Origin: Brachionus plicatilis
Lineage: Eukaryota > Rotifera > Eurotatoria > Ploima > Brachionidae
Direction: 5' to 3'
NCBI GenBank assembly: GCA_010279815.1
Contig: QEOQ01000670.1
Location: 472,538-536,537 of the forward strand
DNA: 64,000 nt
How positions within the stretch are numbered: position 1 is the stretch's first letter; each line of letters opens with the position of its first letter. A model generated the notes under the pieces. That model was not told where the DNA came from, did no database searches, and was given only the letters and a program-made list of their open reading frames with translations. Shown here piece after piece: positions 46,112 through 59,897 of this stretch. The translations under genes were made by a program, and so were the position numbers.

Positions 46112-49100
46112 TTAAAAACAAGAAAAAACACCATTATATGGATAATCATGAAAAACACCTGAGCCGTTTTTTTGATTTACCATTTGACTTCCTTGTATAC
46201 TTCCGATAATATCATTGTTTTGAGGGAACAATTTGGTATTATATGGATAATCATGGAAAACACCTGAGCCGTTTTTTTGATTTACCATTTGACTTCCTTG
46301 TACACTTCCAATAATATCATTGTTTTGAGGGAACAATTTGGTATTAGATGGATAATCATGAAAAACACCTAAGCCGTTTTTTTGATTTACCATTCGACTT
46401 CCTTGTACACTTCCAATAATATCATTGTTTTGAGGGAACAATTTGGTATTATATGGATAATCATTGAAAACACCTGAGCCGTTTTTTTGATTTACCATTT
46501 GACTTCCTTGTACACTTCCAATAATATAATTGTTTTGAGGGAACAATTTGCTATTATATGGATAATCATGAAAAACACCTGAGCCGTTTTTTTGATTTAC
46601 CATTTGACTTCCTTGTACACTTCCAATAATATAATTGTTTTGAGGGAACAATTTGGTATTATATGGATAATCATGAAAAACACCTGAGCCGTTTTTTTGA
46701 TTTACCATTTGACTTCCTTGTACACTTCCAATAATATAATTGTTTTGAGGGAACAATTTGGTATTATATGGATAATCATGAAAAACACCTGAGCCGTTTT
46801 TTTGATTTACCATTTGACTTCCTTGTACACTTCCAATAATATAATTGTTTTGAGGGAACAATTTGGTATTATATGGATAATCATGAAAAACACCTGAGCC
46901 GTTTTTTTGATTTACCATTTGACTTCCTTGTACACTTCCAATAATATAATTGTTTTGAGGGAACAATTTGGTATTATATGGATAATCATGAAAAACACCT
47001 GAGCCGTTTTTTTGATTTACCATTTGACTTCCTTGTACACTTCCAATAATATAATTGTTTTGAGGGAACAATTTGGTATTATATGGATAATCATGAAAAA
47101 CACCTGAGCCGTTTTTTTGATTTACCATTTGACTTCCTTGTACACTTCCAATAATATAATTGTTTTGAGGGAACAATTTGGTATTATATGGATAATCATG
47201 AAAAACACCTGAGCCGTTTTTTTGATTTACCATTTGACTTCCTTGTACACTTCCAATAATATAATTGTTTTGAGGGAACAATTTGGTATTATATGGATAA
47301 TCATGAAAAACACCTGAGCCGTTTTTTTGATTTACCATTTGACTTCCTTGTACACTTCCAATAATATAATTGTTTTGAGGGAACAATTTGGTATTATATG
47401 GATAATCATGAAAAACACCTGAGCCGTTTTTTTGATTTACCATTTGACTTCCTTGTACACTTCCAATAATATAATTGTTTTGAGGGAACAATTTGGTATT
47501 ATATGGATAATCATGAAAAACACCTGAGCCGTTTTTTTGATTTACCATTTGACTTCCTTGTACACTTCCAATAATATAATTGTTTTGAGGGAACAATTTG
47601 GTATTATATGGATAATCATGAAAAACACCTGAGCCGTTTTTTTGATTTACCATTTGACTTCCTTGTACACTTCCAATAATATAATTGTTTTGAGGGAACA
47701 ATTTGGTATTATATGGATAATCATGAAAAACACCTGAGCCGTTTTTTTGATTTACCATTTGACTTCCTTGTACACTTCCAATAATATAATTGTTTTGAGG
47801 GAACAATTTGGTATTATATGGATAATCATGAAAAACACCTGAGCCGTTTTTTTGATTTACCATTTGACTTCCTTGTACACTTCCAATAATATAATTGTTT
47901 TGAGGGAACAATTTGGTATTATATGGATAATCATGAAAAACACCTGAGCCGTTTTTTTGATTTACCATTTGACTTCCTTGTACACTTCCAATAATATAAT
48001 TGTTTTGAGGGAACAATTTGGTATTATATGGATAATCATGAAAAACACCTGAGCCGTTTTTTTGATTTACCATTTGACTTCCTTGTACACTTCCAATAAT
48101 ATAATTGTTTTGAGGGAACAATTTGGTATTATATGGATAATCATGAAAAACACCTGAGCCGTTTTTTTGATTTACCATTTGACTTCCTTGTACACTTCCA
48201 ATAATATAATTGTTTTGAGGGAACAATTTGGTATTATATGGATAATCATGAAAAACACCTGAGCCGTTTTTTTGATTTACCATTTGACTTCCTTGTACAC
48301 TTCCAATAATATAATTGTTTTGAGGGAACAATTTGGTATTATATGGATAATCATGAAAAACACCTGAGCCGTTTTTTTGATTTACCATTTGACTTCCTTG
48401 TACACTTCCAATAATATAATTGTTTTGAGGGAACAATTTGGTATTATATGGATAATCATGAAAAACACCTGAGCCGTTTTTTTGATTTACCATTTGACTT
48501 CCTTGTACACTTCCAATAATATAATTGTTTTGAGGGAACAATTTGGTATTATATGGATAATCATGAAAAACACCTGAGCCGTTTTTTTGATTTACCATTT
48601 GACTTCCTTGTACACTTCCAATAATATAATTGTTTTGAGGGAACAATTTGGTATTATATGGATAATCATGAAAAACACCTGAGCCGTTTTTTTGATTTAC
48701 CATTTGACTTCCTTGTACACTTCCAATAATATAATTGTTTTGAGGGAACAATTTGGTATTATATGGATAATCATGAAAAACACCTGAGCCGTTTTTTTGA
48801 TTTACCATTTGACTTCCTTGTACACTTCCAATAATATAATTGTTTTGAGGGAACAATTTGGTATTATATGGATAATCATGAAAAACACCTGAGCCGTTTT
48901 TTTGATTTACCATTTGACTTCCTTGTACACTTCCAATAATATAATTGTTTTGAGGGAACAATTTGGTATTATATGGATAATCATGAAAAACACCTGAGCC
49001 GTTTTTTTGATTTACCATTTGACTTCCTTGTACACTTCCAATAATATAATTGTTTTGAGGGAACAATTTGGTATTATATGGATAATCATGAAAAACACCT

Positions 49101-52100
49101 GAGCCGTTTTTTTGATTTACCATTTGACTTCCTTGTACACTTCCAATAATATAATTGTTTTGAGGGAACAATTTGGTATTATATGGATAATCATGAAAAA
49201 CACCTGAGCCGTTTTTTTGATTTACCATTTGACTTCCTTGTACACTTCCAATAATATAATTGTTTTGAGGGAACAATTTGGTATTATATGGATAATCATG
49301 AAAAACACCTGAGCCGTTTTTTTGATTTACCATTTGACTTCCTTGTACACTTCCAATAATATAATTGTTTTGAGGGAACAATTTGGTATTATATGGATAA
49401 TCATGAAAAACACCTGAGCCGTTTTTTTGATTTACCATTTGACTTCCTTGTACACTTCCAATAATATAATTGTTTTGAGGGAACAATTTGGTATTATATG
49501 GATAATCATGAAAAACACCTGAGCCGTTTTTTTGATTTACCATTTGACTTCCTTGTACACTTCCAATAATATAATTGTTTTGAGGGAACAATTTGGTATT
49601 ATATGGATAATCATGAAAAACACCTGAGCCGTTTTTTTGATTTACCATTTGACTTCCTTGTACACTTCCAATAATATAATTGTTTTGAGGGAACAATTTG
49701 GTATTATATGGATAATCATGAAAAACACCTGAGCCGTTTTTTTGATTTACCATTTGACTTCCTTGTACACTTCCAATAATATAATTGTTTTGAGGGAACA
49801 ATTTGGTATTATATGGATAATCATGAAAAACACCTGAGCCGTTTTTTTGATTTACCATTTGACTTCCTTGTACACTTCCAATAATATAATTGTTTTGAGG
49901 GAACAATTTGGTATTATATGGATAATCATGAAAAACACCTGAGCCGTTTTTTTGATTTACCATTTGACTTCCTTGTACACTTCCAATAATATAATTGTTT
50001 TGAGGGAACAATTTGGTATTATATGGATAATCATGAAAAACACCTGAGCCGTTTTTTTGATTTACCATTTGACTTCCTTGTACACTTCCAATAATATAAT
50101 TGTTTTGAGGGAACAATTTGGTATTATATGGATAATCATGAAAAACACCTGAGCCGTTTTTTTGATTTACCATTTGACTTCCTTGTACACTTCCAATAAT
50201 ATAATTGTTTTGAGGGAACAATTTGGTATTATATGGATAATCATGAAAAACACCTGAGCCGTTTTTTTGATTTACCATTTGACTTCCTTGTACACTTCCA
50301 ATAATATAATTGTTTTGAGGGAACAATTTGGTATTATATGGATAATCATGAAAAACACCTGAGCCGTTTTTTTGATTTACCATTTGACTTCCTTGTACAC
50401 TTCCAATAATATAATTGTTTTGAGGGAACAATTTGCTATTATATGGATAATCATGAAAAACACCTGAGCCGTTTTTTTGATTTACCATTTGACTTCCTTG
50501 TACACTTCCAATAATATAATTGTTTTGAGGGAACAATTTGGTATTATATGGATAATCATGAAAAACACCTGAGCCGTTTTTTTGATTTACCATTTGACTT
50601 CCTTGTACACTTCCAATAATATAATTGTTTTGAGGGAACAATTTGGTATTATATGGATAATCATGAAAAACACCTGAGCCGTTTTTTTGATTTACCATTT
50701 GACTTCCTTGTACACTTCCAATAATATAATTGTTTTGAGGGAACAATTTGGTATTATATGGATAATCATGAAAAACACCTGAGCCGTTTTTTTGATTTAC
50801 CATTTGACTTCCTTGTACACTTCCAATAATATAATTGTTTTGAGGGAACAATTTGGTATTATATGGATAATCATGAAAAACACCTGAGCCGTTTTTTTGA
50901 TTTACCATTTGACTTCCTTGTACACTTCCAATAATATAATTGTTTTGAGGGAACAATTTGGTATTATATGGATAATCATGAAAAACACCTGAGCCGTTTT
51001 TTTGATTTACCATTTGACTTCCTTGTACACTTCCAATAATATAATTGTTTTGAGGGAACAATTTGCTATTATATGGATAATCATGAAAAACACCTGAGCC
51101 GTTTTTTTGATTTACCATTTGACTTCCTTGTACACTTCCAATAATATAATTGTTTTGAGGGAACAATTTGGTATTATATGGATAATCATGAAAAACACCT
51201 GAGCCGTTTTTTTGATTTACCATTTGACTTCCTTGTACACTTCCAATAATATAATTGTTTTGAGGGAACAATTTGGTATTATATGGATAATCATGAAAAA
51301 CACCTGAGCCGTTTTTTTGATTTACCATTTGACTTCCTTGTACACTTCCAATAATATAATTGTTTTGAGGGAACAATTTGGTATTATATGGATAATCATG
51401 AAAAACACCTGAGCCGTTTTTTTGATTTACCATTTGACTTCCTTGTACACTTCCAATAATATAATTGTTTTGAGGGAACAATTTGGTATTATATGGATAA
51501 TCATGAAAAACACCTGAGCCGTTTTTTTGATTTACCATTTGACTTCCTTGTACACTTCCAATAATATAATTGTTTTGAGGGAACAATTTGGTATTATATG
51601 GATAATCATGAAAAACACCTGAGCCGTTTTTTTGATTTACCATTTGACTTCCTTGTACACTTCCAATAATATAATTGTTTTGAGGGAACAATTTGCTATT
51701 ATATGGATAATCATGAAAAACACCTGAGCCGTTTTTTTGATTTACCATTTGACTTCCTTGTACACTTCCAATAATATAATTGTTTTGAGGGAACAATTTG
51801 GTATTATATGGATAATCATGAAAAACACCTGAGCCGTTTTTTTGATTTACCATTTGACTTCCTTGTACACTTCCAATAATATAATTGTTTTGAGGGAACA
51901 ATTTGGTATTATATGGATAATCATGAAAAACACCTGAGCCGTTTTTTTGATTTACCATTTGACTTCCTTGTACACTTCCAATAATATAATTGTTTTGAGG
52001 GAACAATTTGGTATTATATGGATAATCATGAAAAACACCTGAGCCGTTTTTTTGATTTACCATTTGACTTCCTTGTACACTTCCAATAATATAATTGTTT

Positions 52101-55100
52101 TGAGGGAACAATTTGGTATTATATGGATAATCATGAAAAACACCTGAGCCGTTTTTTTGATTTACCATTTGACTTCCTTGTACACTTCCAATAATATAAT
52201 TGTTTTGAGGGAACAATTTGGTATTATATGGATAATCATGAAAAACACCTGAGCCGTTTTTTTGATTTACCATTTGACTTCCTTGTACACTTCCAATAAT
52301 ATAATTGTTTTGAGGGAACAATTTGCTATTATATGGATAATCATGAAAAACACCTGAGCCGTTTTTTTGATTTACCATTTGACTTCCTTGTACACTTCCA
52401 ATAATATAATTGTTTTGAGGGAACAATTTGGTATTATATGGATAATCATGAAAAACACCTGAGCCGTTTTTTTGATTTACCATTTGACTTCCTTGTACAC
52501 TTCCAATAATATAATTGTTTTGAGGGAACAATTTGGTATTATATGGATAATCATGAAAAACACCTGAGCCGTTTTTTTGATTTACCATTTGACTTCCTTG
52601 TACACTTCCAATAATATAATTGTTTTGAGGGAACAATTTGGTATTATATGGATAATCATGAAAAACACCTGAGCCGTTTTTTTGATTTACCATTTGACTT
52701 CCTTGTACACTTCCAATAATATAATTGTTTTGAGGGAACAATTTGGTATTATATGGATAATCATGAAAAACACCTGAGCCGTTTTTTTGATTTACCATTT
52801 GACTTCCTTGTACACTTCCAATAATATAATTGTTTTGAGGGAACAATTTGGTATTATATGGATAATCATGAAAAACACCTGAGCCGTTTTTTTGATTTAC
52901 CATTTGACTTCCTTGTACACTTCCAATAATATAATTGTTTTGAGGGAACAATTTGCTATTATATGGATAATCATGAAAAACACCTGAGCCGTTTTTTTGA
53001 TTTACCATTTGACTTCCTTGTACACTTCCAATAATATAATTGTTTTGAGGGAACAATTTGGTATTATATGGATAATCATGAAAAACACCTGAGCCGTTTT
53101 TTTGATTTACCATTTGACTTCCTTGTACACTTCCAATAATATAATTGTTTTGAGGGAACAATTTGGTATTATATGGATAATCATGAAAAACACCTGAGCC
53201 GTTTTTTTGATTTACCATTTGACTTCCTTGTACACTTCCAATAATATAATTGTTTTGAGGGAACAATTTGGTATTATATGGATAATCATGAAAAACACCT
53301 GAGCCGTTTTTTTGATTTACCATTTGACTTCCTTGTACACTTCCAATAATATAATTGTTTTGAGGGAACAATTTGGTATTATATGGATAATCATGAAAAA
53401 CACCTGAGCCGTTTTTTTGATTTACCATTTGACTTCCTTGTACACTTCCAATAATATAATTGTTTTGAGGGAACAATTTGGTATTATATGGATAATCATG
53501 AAAAACACCTGAGCCGTTTTTTTGATTTACCATTTGACTTCCTTGTACACTTCCAATAATATAATTGTTTTGAGGGAACAATTTGCTATTATATGGATAA
53601 TCATGAAAAACACCTGAGCCGTTTTTTTGATTTACCATTTGACTTCCTTGTACACTTCCAATAATATAATTGTTTTGAGGGAACAATTTGGTATTATATG
53701 GATAATCATGAAAAACACCTGAGCCGTTTTTTTGATTTACCATTTGACTTCCTTGTACACTTCCAATAATATAATTGTTTTGAGGGAACAATTTGGTATT
53801 ATATGGATAATCATGAAAAACACCTGAGCCGTTTTTTTGATTTACCATTTGACTTCCTTGTACACTTCCAATAATATAATTGTTTTGAGGGAACAATTTG
53901 GTATTATATGGATAATCATGAAAAACACCTGAGCCGTTTTTTTGATTTACCATTTGACTTCCTTGTACACTTCCAATAATATAATTGTTTTGAGGGAACA
54001 ATTTGGTATTATATGGATAATCATGAAAAACACCTGAGCCGTTTTTTTGATTTACCATTTGACTTCCTTGTACACTTCCAATAATATAATTGTTTTGAGG
54101 GAACAATTTGGTATTATATGGATAATCATGAAAAACACCTGAGCCGTTTTTTTGATTTACCATTTGACTTCCTTGTACACTTCCAATAATATAATTGTTT
54201 TGAGGGAACAATTTGCTATTATATGGATAATCATGAAAAACACCTGAGCCGTTTTTTTGATTTACCATTTGACTTCCTTGTACACTTCCAATAATATAAT
54301 TGTTTTGAGGGAACAATTTGGTATTATATGGATAATCATGAAAAACACCTGAGCCGTTTTTTTGATTTACCATTTGACTTCCTTGTACACTTCCAATAAT
54401 ATAATTGTTTTGAGGGAACAATTTGGTATTATATGGATAATCATGAAAAACACCTGAGCCGTTTTTTTGATTTACCATTTGACTTCCTTGTACACTTCCA
54501 ATAATATAATTGTTTTGAGGGAACAATTTGGTATTATATGGATAATCATGAAAAACACCTGAGCCGTTTTTTTGATTTACCATTTGACTTCCTTGTACAC
54601 TTCCAATAATATAATTGTTTTGAGGGAACAATTTGGTATTATATGGATAATCATGAAAAACACCTGAGCCGTTTTTTTGATTTACCATTTGACTTCCTTG
54701 TACACTTCCAATAATATAATTGTTTTGAGGGAACAATTTGGTATTATATGGATAATCATGAAAAACACCTGAGCCGTTTTTTTGATTTACCATTTGACTT
54801 CCTTGTACACTTCCAATAATATAATTGTTTTGAGGGAACAATTTGCTATTATATGGATAATCATGAAAAACACCTGAGCCGTTTTTTTGATTTACCATTT
54901 GACTTCCTTGTACACTTCCAATAATATAATTGTTTTGAGGGAACAATTTGGTATTATATGGATAATCATGAAAAACACCTGAGCCGTTTTTTTGATTTAC
55001 CATTTGACTTCCTTGTACACTTCCAATAATATAATTGTTTTGAGGGAACAATTTGGTATTATATGGATAATCATGAAAAACACCTGAGCCGTTTTTTTGA

Positions 55101-56545
55101 TTTACCATTTGACTTCCTTGTACACTTCCAATAATATAATTGTTTTGAGGGAACAATTTGGTATTATATGGATAATCATGAAAAACACCTGAGCCGTTTT
55201 TTTGATTTACCATTTGACTTCCTTGTACACTTCCAATAATATAATTGTTTTGAGGGAACAATTTGGTATTATATGGATAATCATGAAAAACACCTGAGCC
55301 GTTTTTTTGATTTACCATTTGACTTCCTTGTACACTTCCAATAATATAATTGTTTTGAGGGAACAATTTGGTATTATATGGATAATCATGAAAAACACCT
55401 GAGCCGTTTTTTTGATTTACCATTTGACTTCCTTGTACACTTCCAATAATATAATTGTTTTGAGGGAACAATTTGCTATTATATGGATAATCATGAAAAA
55501 CACCTGAGCCGTTTTTTTGATTTACCATTTGACTTCCTTGTACACTTCCAATAATATAATTGTTTTGAGGGAACAATTTGGTATTATATGGATAATCATG
55601 AAAAACACCTGAGCCGTTTTTTTGATTTACCATTTGACTTCCTTGTACACTTCCAATAATATAATTGTTTTGAGGGAACAATTTGGTATTATATGGATAA
55701 TCATGAAAAACACCTGAGCCGTTTTTTTGATTTACCATTTGACTTCCTTGTACACTTCCAATAATATAATTGTTTTGAGGGAACAATTTGGTATTATATG
55801 GATAATCATGAAAAACACCTGAGCCGTTTTTTTGATTTACCATTTGACTTCCTTGTACACTTCCAATAATATAATTGTTTTGAGGGAACAATTTGGTATT
55901 ATATGGATAATCATGAAAAACACCTGAGCCGTTTTTTTGATTTACCATTTGACTTCCTTGTACACTTCCAATAATATAATTGTTTTGAGGGAACAATTTG
56001 GTATTATATGGATAATCATGAAAAACACCTGAGCCGTTTTTTTGATTTACCATTTGACTTCCTTGTACACTTCCAATAATATAATTGTTTTGAGGGAACA
56101 ATTTGGTATTATATGGATAATCATGAAAAACACCTGAGCCGTTTTTTTGATTTACCATTTGACTTCCTTGTACACTTCCAATAATATAATTGTTTTGAGG
56201 GAACAATTTGCTATTATATGGATAATCATGAAAAACACCTGAGCCGTTTTTTTGATTTACCATTTGACTTCCTTGTACACTTCCAATAATATAATTGTTT
56301 TGAGGGAACAATTTGGTATTATATGGATAATCATGAAAAACACCTGAGCCGTTTTTTTGATTTACCATTTGACTTCCTTGTACACTTCCAATAATATAAT
56401 TGTTTTGAGGGAACAATTTGCTTTTATATGGATAATCATGAAAAACACCTGAGCCGTTTTTTTGATTTACCATTTGACTTCCTTGTACACTTCCAATAAT
56501 ATCATTGTTTTGAGGGAACAATTTGCTTTTATATGGATAATACCA
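46112..56545 (-). repeat. Giant 105-bp tandem array with one open frame (35-residue repeat)
   Basis: About 99 head-to-tail copies of a 105-bp unit. One minus-strand frame is open across the whole array (3469 codons to the TAA at 46112-46114); the other five frames meet stops in every unit. Unit: NTKLFPQNNYIIGSVQGSQM, then VNQKNGSGVFHDYPY, rich in Asn, Gln, Gly and Tyr. The C-terminus after the last unit is GVFSCF. There is no proper start: the frame opens at a TTG (56519-56521) after an in-frame TAG (56546-56548), and the first ATG is inside unit 1 (56471-56473). Edge units differ (NNDII for NNYII, single changes); inner units are nearly identical. It could be the repeat exon of a large secreted or structural protein, or a non-coding satellite whose unit happens to be open. 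Confidence 0.9.
50435..56215 (-). repeat. Higher-order 630-bp periodicity within the array
   Basis: A single-base variant (Thr to Ser codon, GGT to GCT on the plus strand) marks units at 50435, 51065, 51695, 52325, 52955, 53585, 54215, 54845 and 55475, exactly 630 bp (six units) apart, then at 56210 after seven units. Between 46550 and 50435 (37 units) the marker is absent. Confidence 0.85.
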
Positions 56546-56570
56546 AATCTATGGATAATACCGTTTTTTT

Positions 56571-57103
56571 ATCTACTGATCTACTGATCTTTTGTGTGCG
56601 CTCAAAATCGAACCAACAATGAAACGTTTAGACGCGCTAAAATGCGACTTTTACTTGCGTTTAAAGAATAATAGTTATACAAACGCGCTCTTTGAATCTA
56701 TAGAAATCTTAGAAGAAAGTTTGCCAAACGAAATTAACGAAATAAACTCAGCTTATAACATCAACGAATCAGAATTGCATACTGTATGCCAAACGATAAA
56801 ATACCACACCAAAACTGAGTTCAAAGCCACTAAGCTTAATAATCCGAACGTAACAGAACTGAACAAACTATTCAACACAAAAAACAGACAGGAATTATCA
56901 AAAAAAATCTTCGAAATTATAAAATTTTAAACTTTACCTATCTCTGTACAAATTTTTTCTTTCTACGTAAAAGACACCTATTTTTATTTTTATTTTTTTA
57001 TCTTTTTTTTACTTTTTTATTTTTGTAATTGGTACGCTTTATTTTACAGCGTACCGGAAAGTGGTCGCATAGCGGCCTTGGCATTAGGCTAAATAAATAA
57101 ATA
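56571..57103 (+). mobile_element. 5'-truncated LINE insertion at the array edge
   Basis: An open frame (no stop from 56580 to 56930) reads CALKIEPTMKRLDALKCDFY and LRLKNNSYTNALFESIEILE to FEIIKF, resembling the extreme C-terminus of LINE ORF2 proteins. The 3' UTR ends with a perfect 8-bp stem-loop (GGTACGCT at 57031-57038 with AGCGTACC at 57048-57055), then an (AAAT)n tail. Flanking copies of AATACCGTTTTTTT (56557-56570 and 57104-57117) look like a 14-bp target duplication. An intact frame, clean tail and exact duplication suggest a recent insertion by target-primed reverse transcription, truncated at the 5' end. Confidence 0.8.
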
Positions 57104-57117
57104 AATACCGTTTTTTT

Positions 57118-58115
57118 GAATTATTGCTATTAACCTTCTTTTCAATTTTTTATTTTTTTGCCTAAGCTTCTCCGATTTATTTCACATTTTTTTCTTTGTA
57201 ATTTAAACTTTTAATTCCTACTATCTAAATGTGAATAGCTGATTTTTTAATGTCTTTTTTAATTCTAAAGCTTTTTGATTTCAATTTTTAATTTATGATA
57301 ACCATTTTATTACGAATGCGATCTTGAATAACTATTATTAAATGATTTAATTTATTTTATTCAATTTTTCTAAACTTTTTCTTAATCTATAAACACTTGA
57401 TTTTTAAAGCTTGAATTTTAGAAAGACTTCTTTTTGAGCCAAAACCTTCTTTAACTAAAAGCGTAGGCTTCAACAAGATCCTTAGCAGTTTTTGCGATCA
57501 TTTAACAAATTTTTAGATTTACATCATCACTTTGCTTTTCCCTCGATCTTCAAAATCTTTTTATTCATTAATAATAGTTTTCTTGATAGTTGTTTTTCAA
57601 TATTTTTATTTTGAAAAAAATGACTTTTTATCATTAAATGTTTCTAATGGCTTTGATTTTATGGTGTGTGATGGGACTTTGATGTTTTTCTTTAATTTAA
57701 TAAATATTCAAAAAAATCTATTGCATAAGACAAAATAAAGAGCTTTTTCATAATTGTTTTTTTGTTAATTTAAATTAAAATTTTGAATTTTCTAAATATT
57801 GAGCAATTCGAAATTCGTATTTCTAATTTAAGTTTTCAATGTTGAAGAATTTAAGTAGGATTATTAATACAGAAATCAGAAATTCTCTTTACCGACTATC
57901 AAATTAAAAATTTAGGATAACATTTTCTTATAAGAGCCATCAATAAAGATACAAAATTGACAAAATATGAGTAAAAAAATAATTCTCGATAAATAAATTG
58001 ATAAGAAATTACTTTTTTTTCATTATTGAATTAAAAATTTAAAAAAAAATATTTTTTTATGTGCGAGTTAAACCGTATTATTAGAATATTTATATAAGAA
58101 TAATTTTGTTAGATA
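57118..58115. other. Gene-free AT-rich spacer upstream of DCAF4
   Basis: No supportable gene. Around 57455 is a copy of the dispersed motif GCGTAGGCTT, also present at 27.6 and 63.0 kb. The DCAF4 promoter should be at the right end. Confidence 0.4.
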
Positions 58116-59694
58116 ATGGGTTCAAAACGCCATCATAGCAAAAAGCAAAAAAAATATCATTACCTAAGTGACAAAGAAGGTAACGTGTCTGGTACACAAG
58201 ATCAATCCGAGACAGGTCCAAGTGCCTCATCGGAGACTACGGAAATACCAGGCTTTTACTATGATCCAGTTAAAAATAAATATTTTAAAATCCAACCGAA
58301 TGCTTTCAGAGTTCAAAATGTTCCGACTGAAGAAACGATAAAAAAAAAGATTGATGAACAAAAATTGGAAAACGAATGCAGAAAACAGCTACTGAAGCGA
58401 AATAATTTTGTAGATTATATGATACAAAAAGAGATGTATGGAACAGATAATTTTCTGAGGCTGGATTTTACAGACAATCTGATCATAAAATCCAAGCTAA
58501 AAGAATTGACTTCCTTCGAATCGAACTCGACTATTAAAAAAATTGAAGTATTATCTTCCAGTTTGTTTTCTGATGGAAAAAATTTTCTTTATTTTTTGGC
58601 TAATTTTGTTGGTGTTCCATTTTATTATAGTATATTTAAAATTTGTACAGAATCTTTTAAAAAAAATGAAAATTTGACCAAAAGCCAGCTACTAAAAAAA
58701 TTAATTTTTGTTGACCAAAGCAATAGTGGGATCATAACAGGTCCAATAGGTCAAAAACAGTCAAATTTACCAGCTTTCATGACCAGTAAAAATCATATTG
58801 TATCAACTTTTCAGTCACTTGATCACAATGACAATAAGCCTTATAAATTAAAAATTAGTCAAATAAGTACTTATGATAGTGAATCAGAATTTTTAATCCA
58901 AATTCCAAAGTATTTCAAGAGCTACACGTACCCATTATGGTGTAGTAATGTAAACAAAGAGATGACTAGATGTGCTGTTGGGCTTCATCAAGGAGGTGAA
59001 GTAAACAATCTTCACGATAACCAATTTTATAGACTAAATACATATCGAAGTGATGTTTTTTGCATTCAATTTAAGCCAGAATCAGACCAAGTATTTACGG
59101 GTATAAAAGAAACTTTTTTAAATTAAAATTTGATTTAAAAATTTTAAGGCTGTAAAAGCAAGCATTTGTTTGGTTATGATTTAAGAAGCAAAGTAAATAA
59201 TCCAATTTGTGAAATGGAACATGGATCATGTGTGAATGATTTGATTTTTTGTCCGAAAAATTCAAATTATTTATTTGTTAGTGATTTCACTGGAGAGGTA
59301 AATTATCTAAAAAAAATTGTTAATTTTAATTTTTGACTTAAAGGTTAACTTGTGGGATGTTAGATACTCTAAAAATAGTGCTGCTAAATTTTCGACCAGT
59401 CAACAATGTAATTCAAGGTGTTCAATTAAATTAGACAACTCTGGAGACTATTTATATACAAGTAAAAATTTTATTTTAAATTTTTAAATTTTAATTAAAT
59501 TTTATTACTAAGTGGCGAAAGACGGGCATATAAGAGTTTTTAATACCATATCAAAAAAATTAATAAAAACAATTATTTCTCCTGAACAAAAAGAGCCAAA
59601 TCAACTCTATTCAGAAATACCAAGTATTCATGTTTTTGATGATTTAAGTATGCTTTATGGTGTAGATAAAAAATTGATGTATTATTCAATTTAA
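58116..59694 (+). CDS. DCAF4: DDB1- and CUL4-associated factor 4 (WD repeat)
   Basis: Substrate-receptor candidate of CUL4-DDB1 ubiquitin ligases. Four exons: 58116-~59099, about 59150-59299, about 59344-59460 and about 59513-59694, joined in frame. The N-terminus is Lys-rich (MGSKRHHSKKQKKYH), then the family signature IPGFYYDPVKNKYFKIQPN (about residues 44-62). WD-type stretches follow: RSDVFCIQFKPESDQVFTG, KHLFGYDLRSK, VNDLIFCPKNSNYLFVSDF, GEVNLWDVRYSK and AKDGHIRVFNTISKKLIK. It ends KLMYYSI. About 470 residues, similar to animal DCAF4. It converges with PAF1, the two stops being about 1.2 kb apart. Confidence 0.88.
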
Positions 59695-59897
59695 ATAACA
59701 ATTTTTGAATTAATTAAAGTAATTGTTTTAAAGCTTTTAAATAAAAAATTAATAAAAAAATTTTTATTTAAACTATTTTAAAATAAATCAATCCATATTA
59801 ATTAATAAATAAAATTAATTTTCTTGAACCTTTAATGAGATTCTTTTTGGTAATTTTAATAAACTTAAATTTAAAACAAAATTTACTACAGAGAATT

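Noticed and set aside
56519..56521. A methionine start of the 3469-codon frame
   Set aside because: The codon here is TTG with an in-frame TAG 25 bases upstream; the first real ATG lies inside the first unit.
46112..56545. The array as a CRISPR locus
   Set aside because: Units are identical over their full 105 bp with no spacer variation, and the surroundings are eukaryotic.
57532..57738. 68-codon hydrophobic ORF upstream of DCAF4
   Set aside because: Phe/Leu-rich translation is expected from T-rich DNA; no start context or family.
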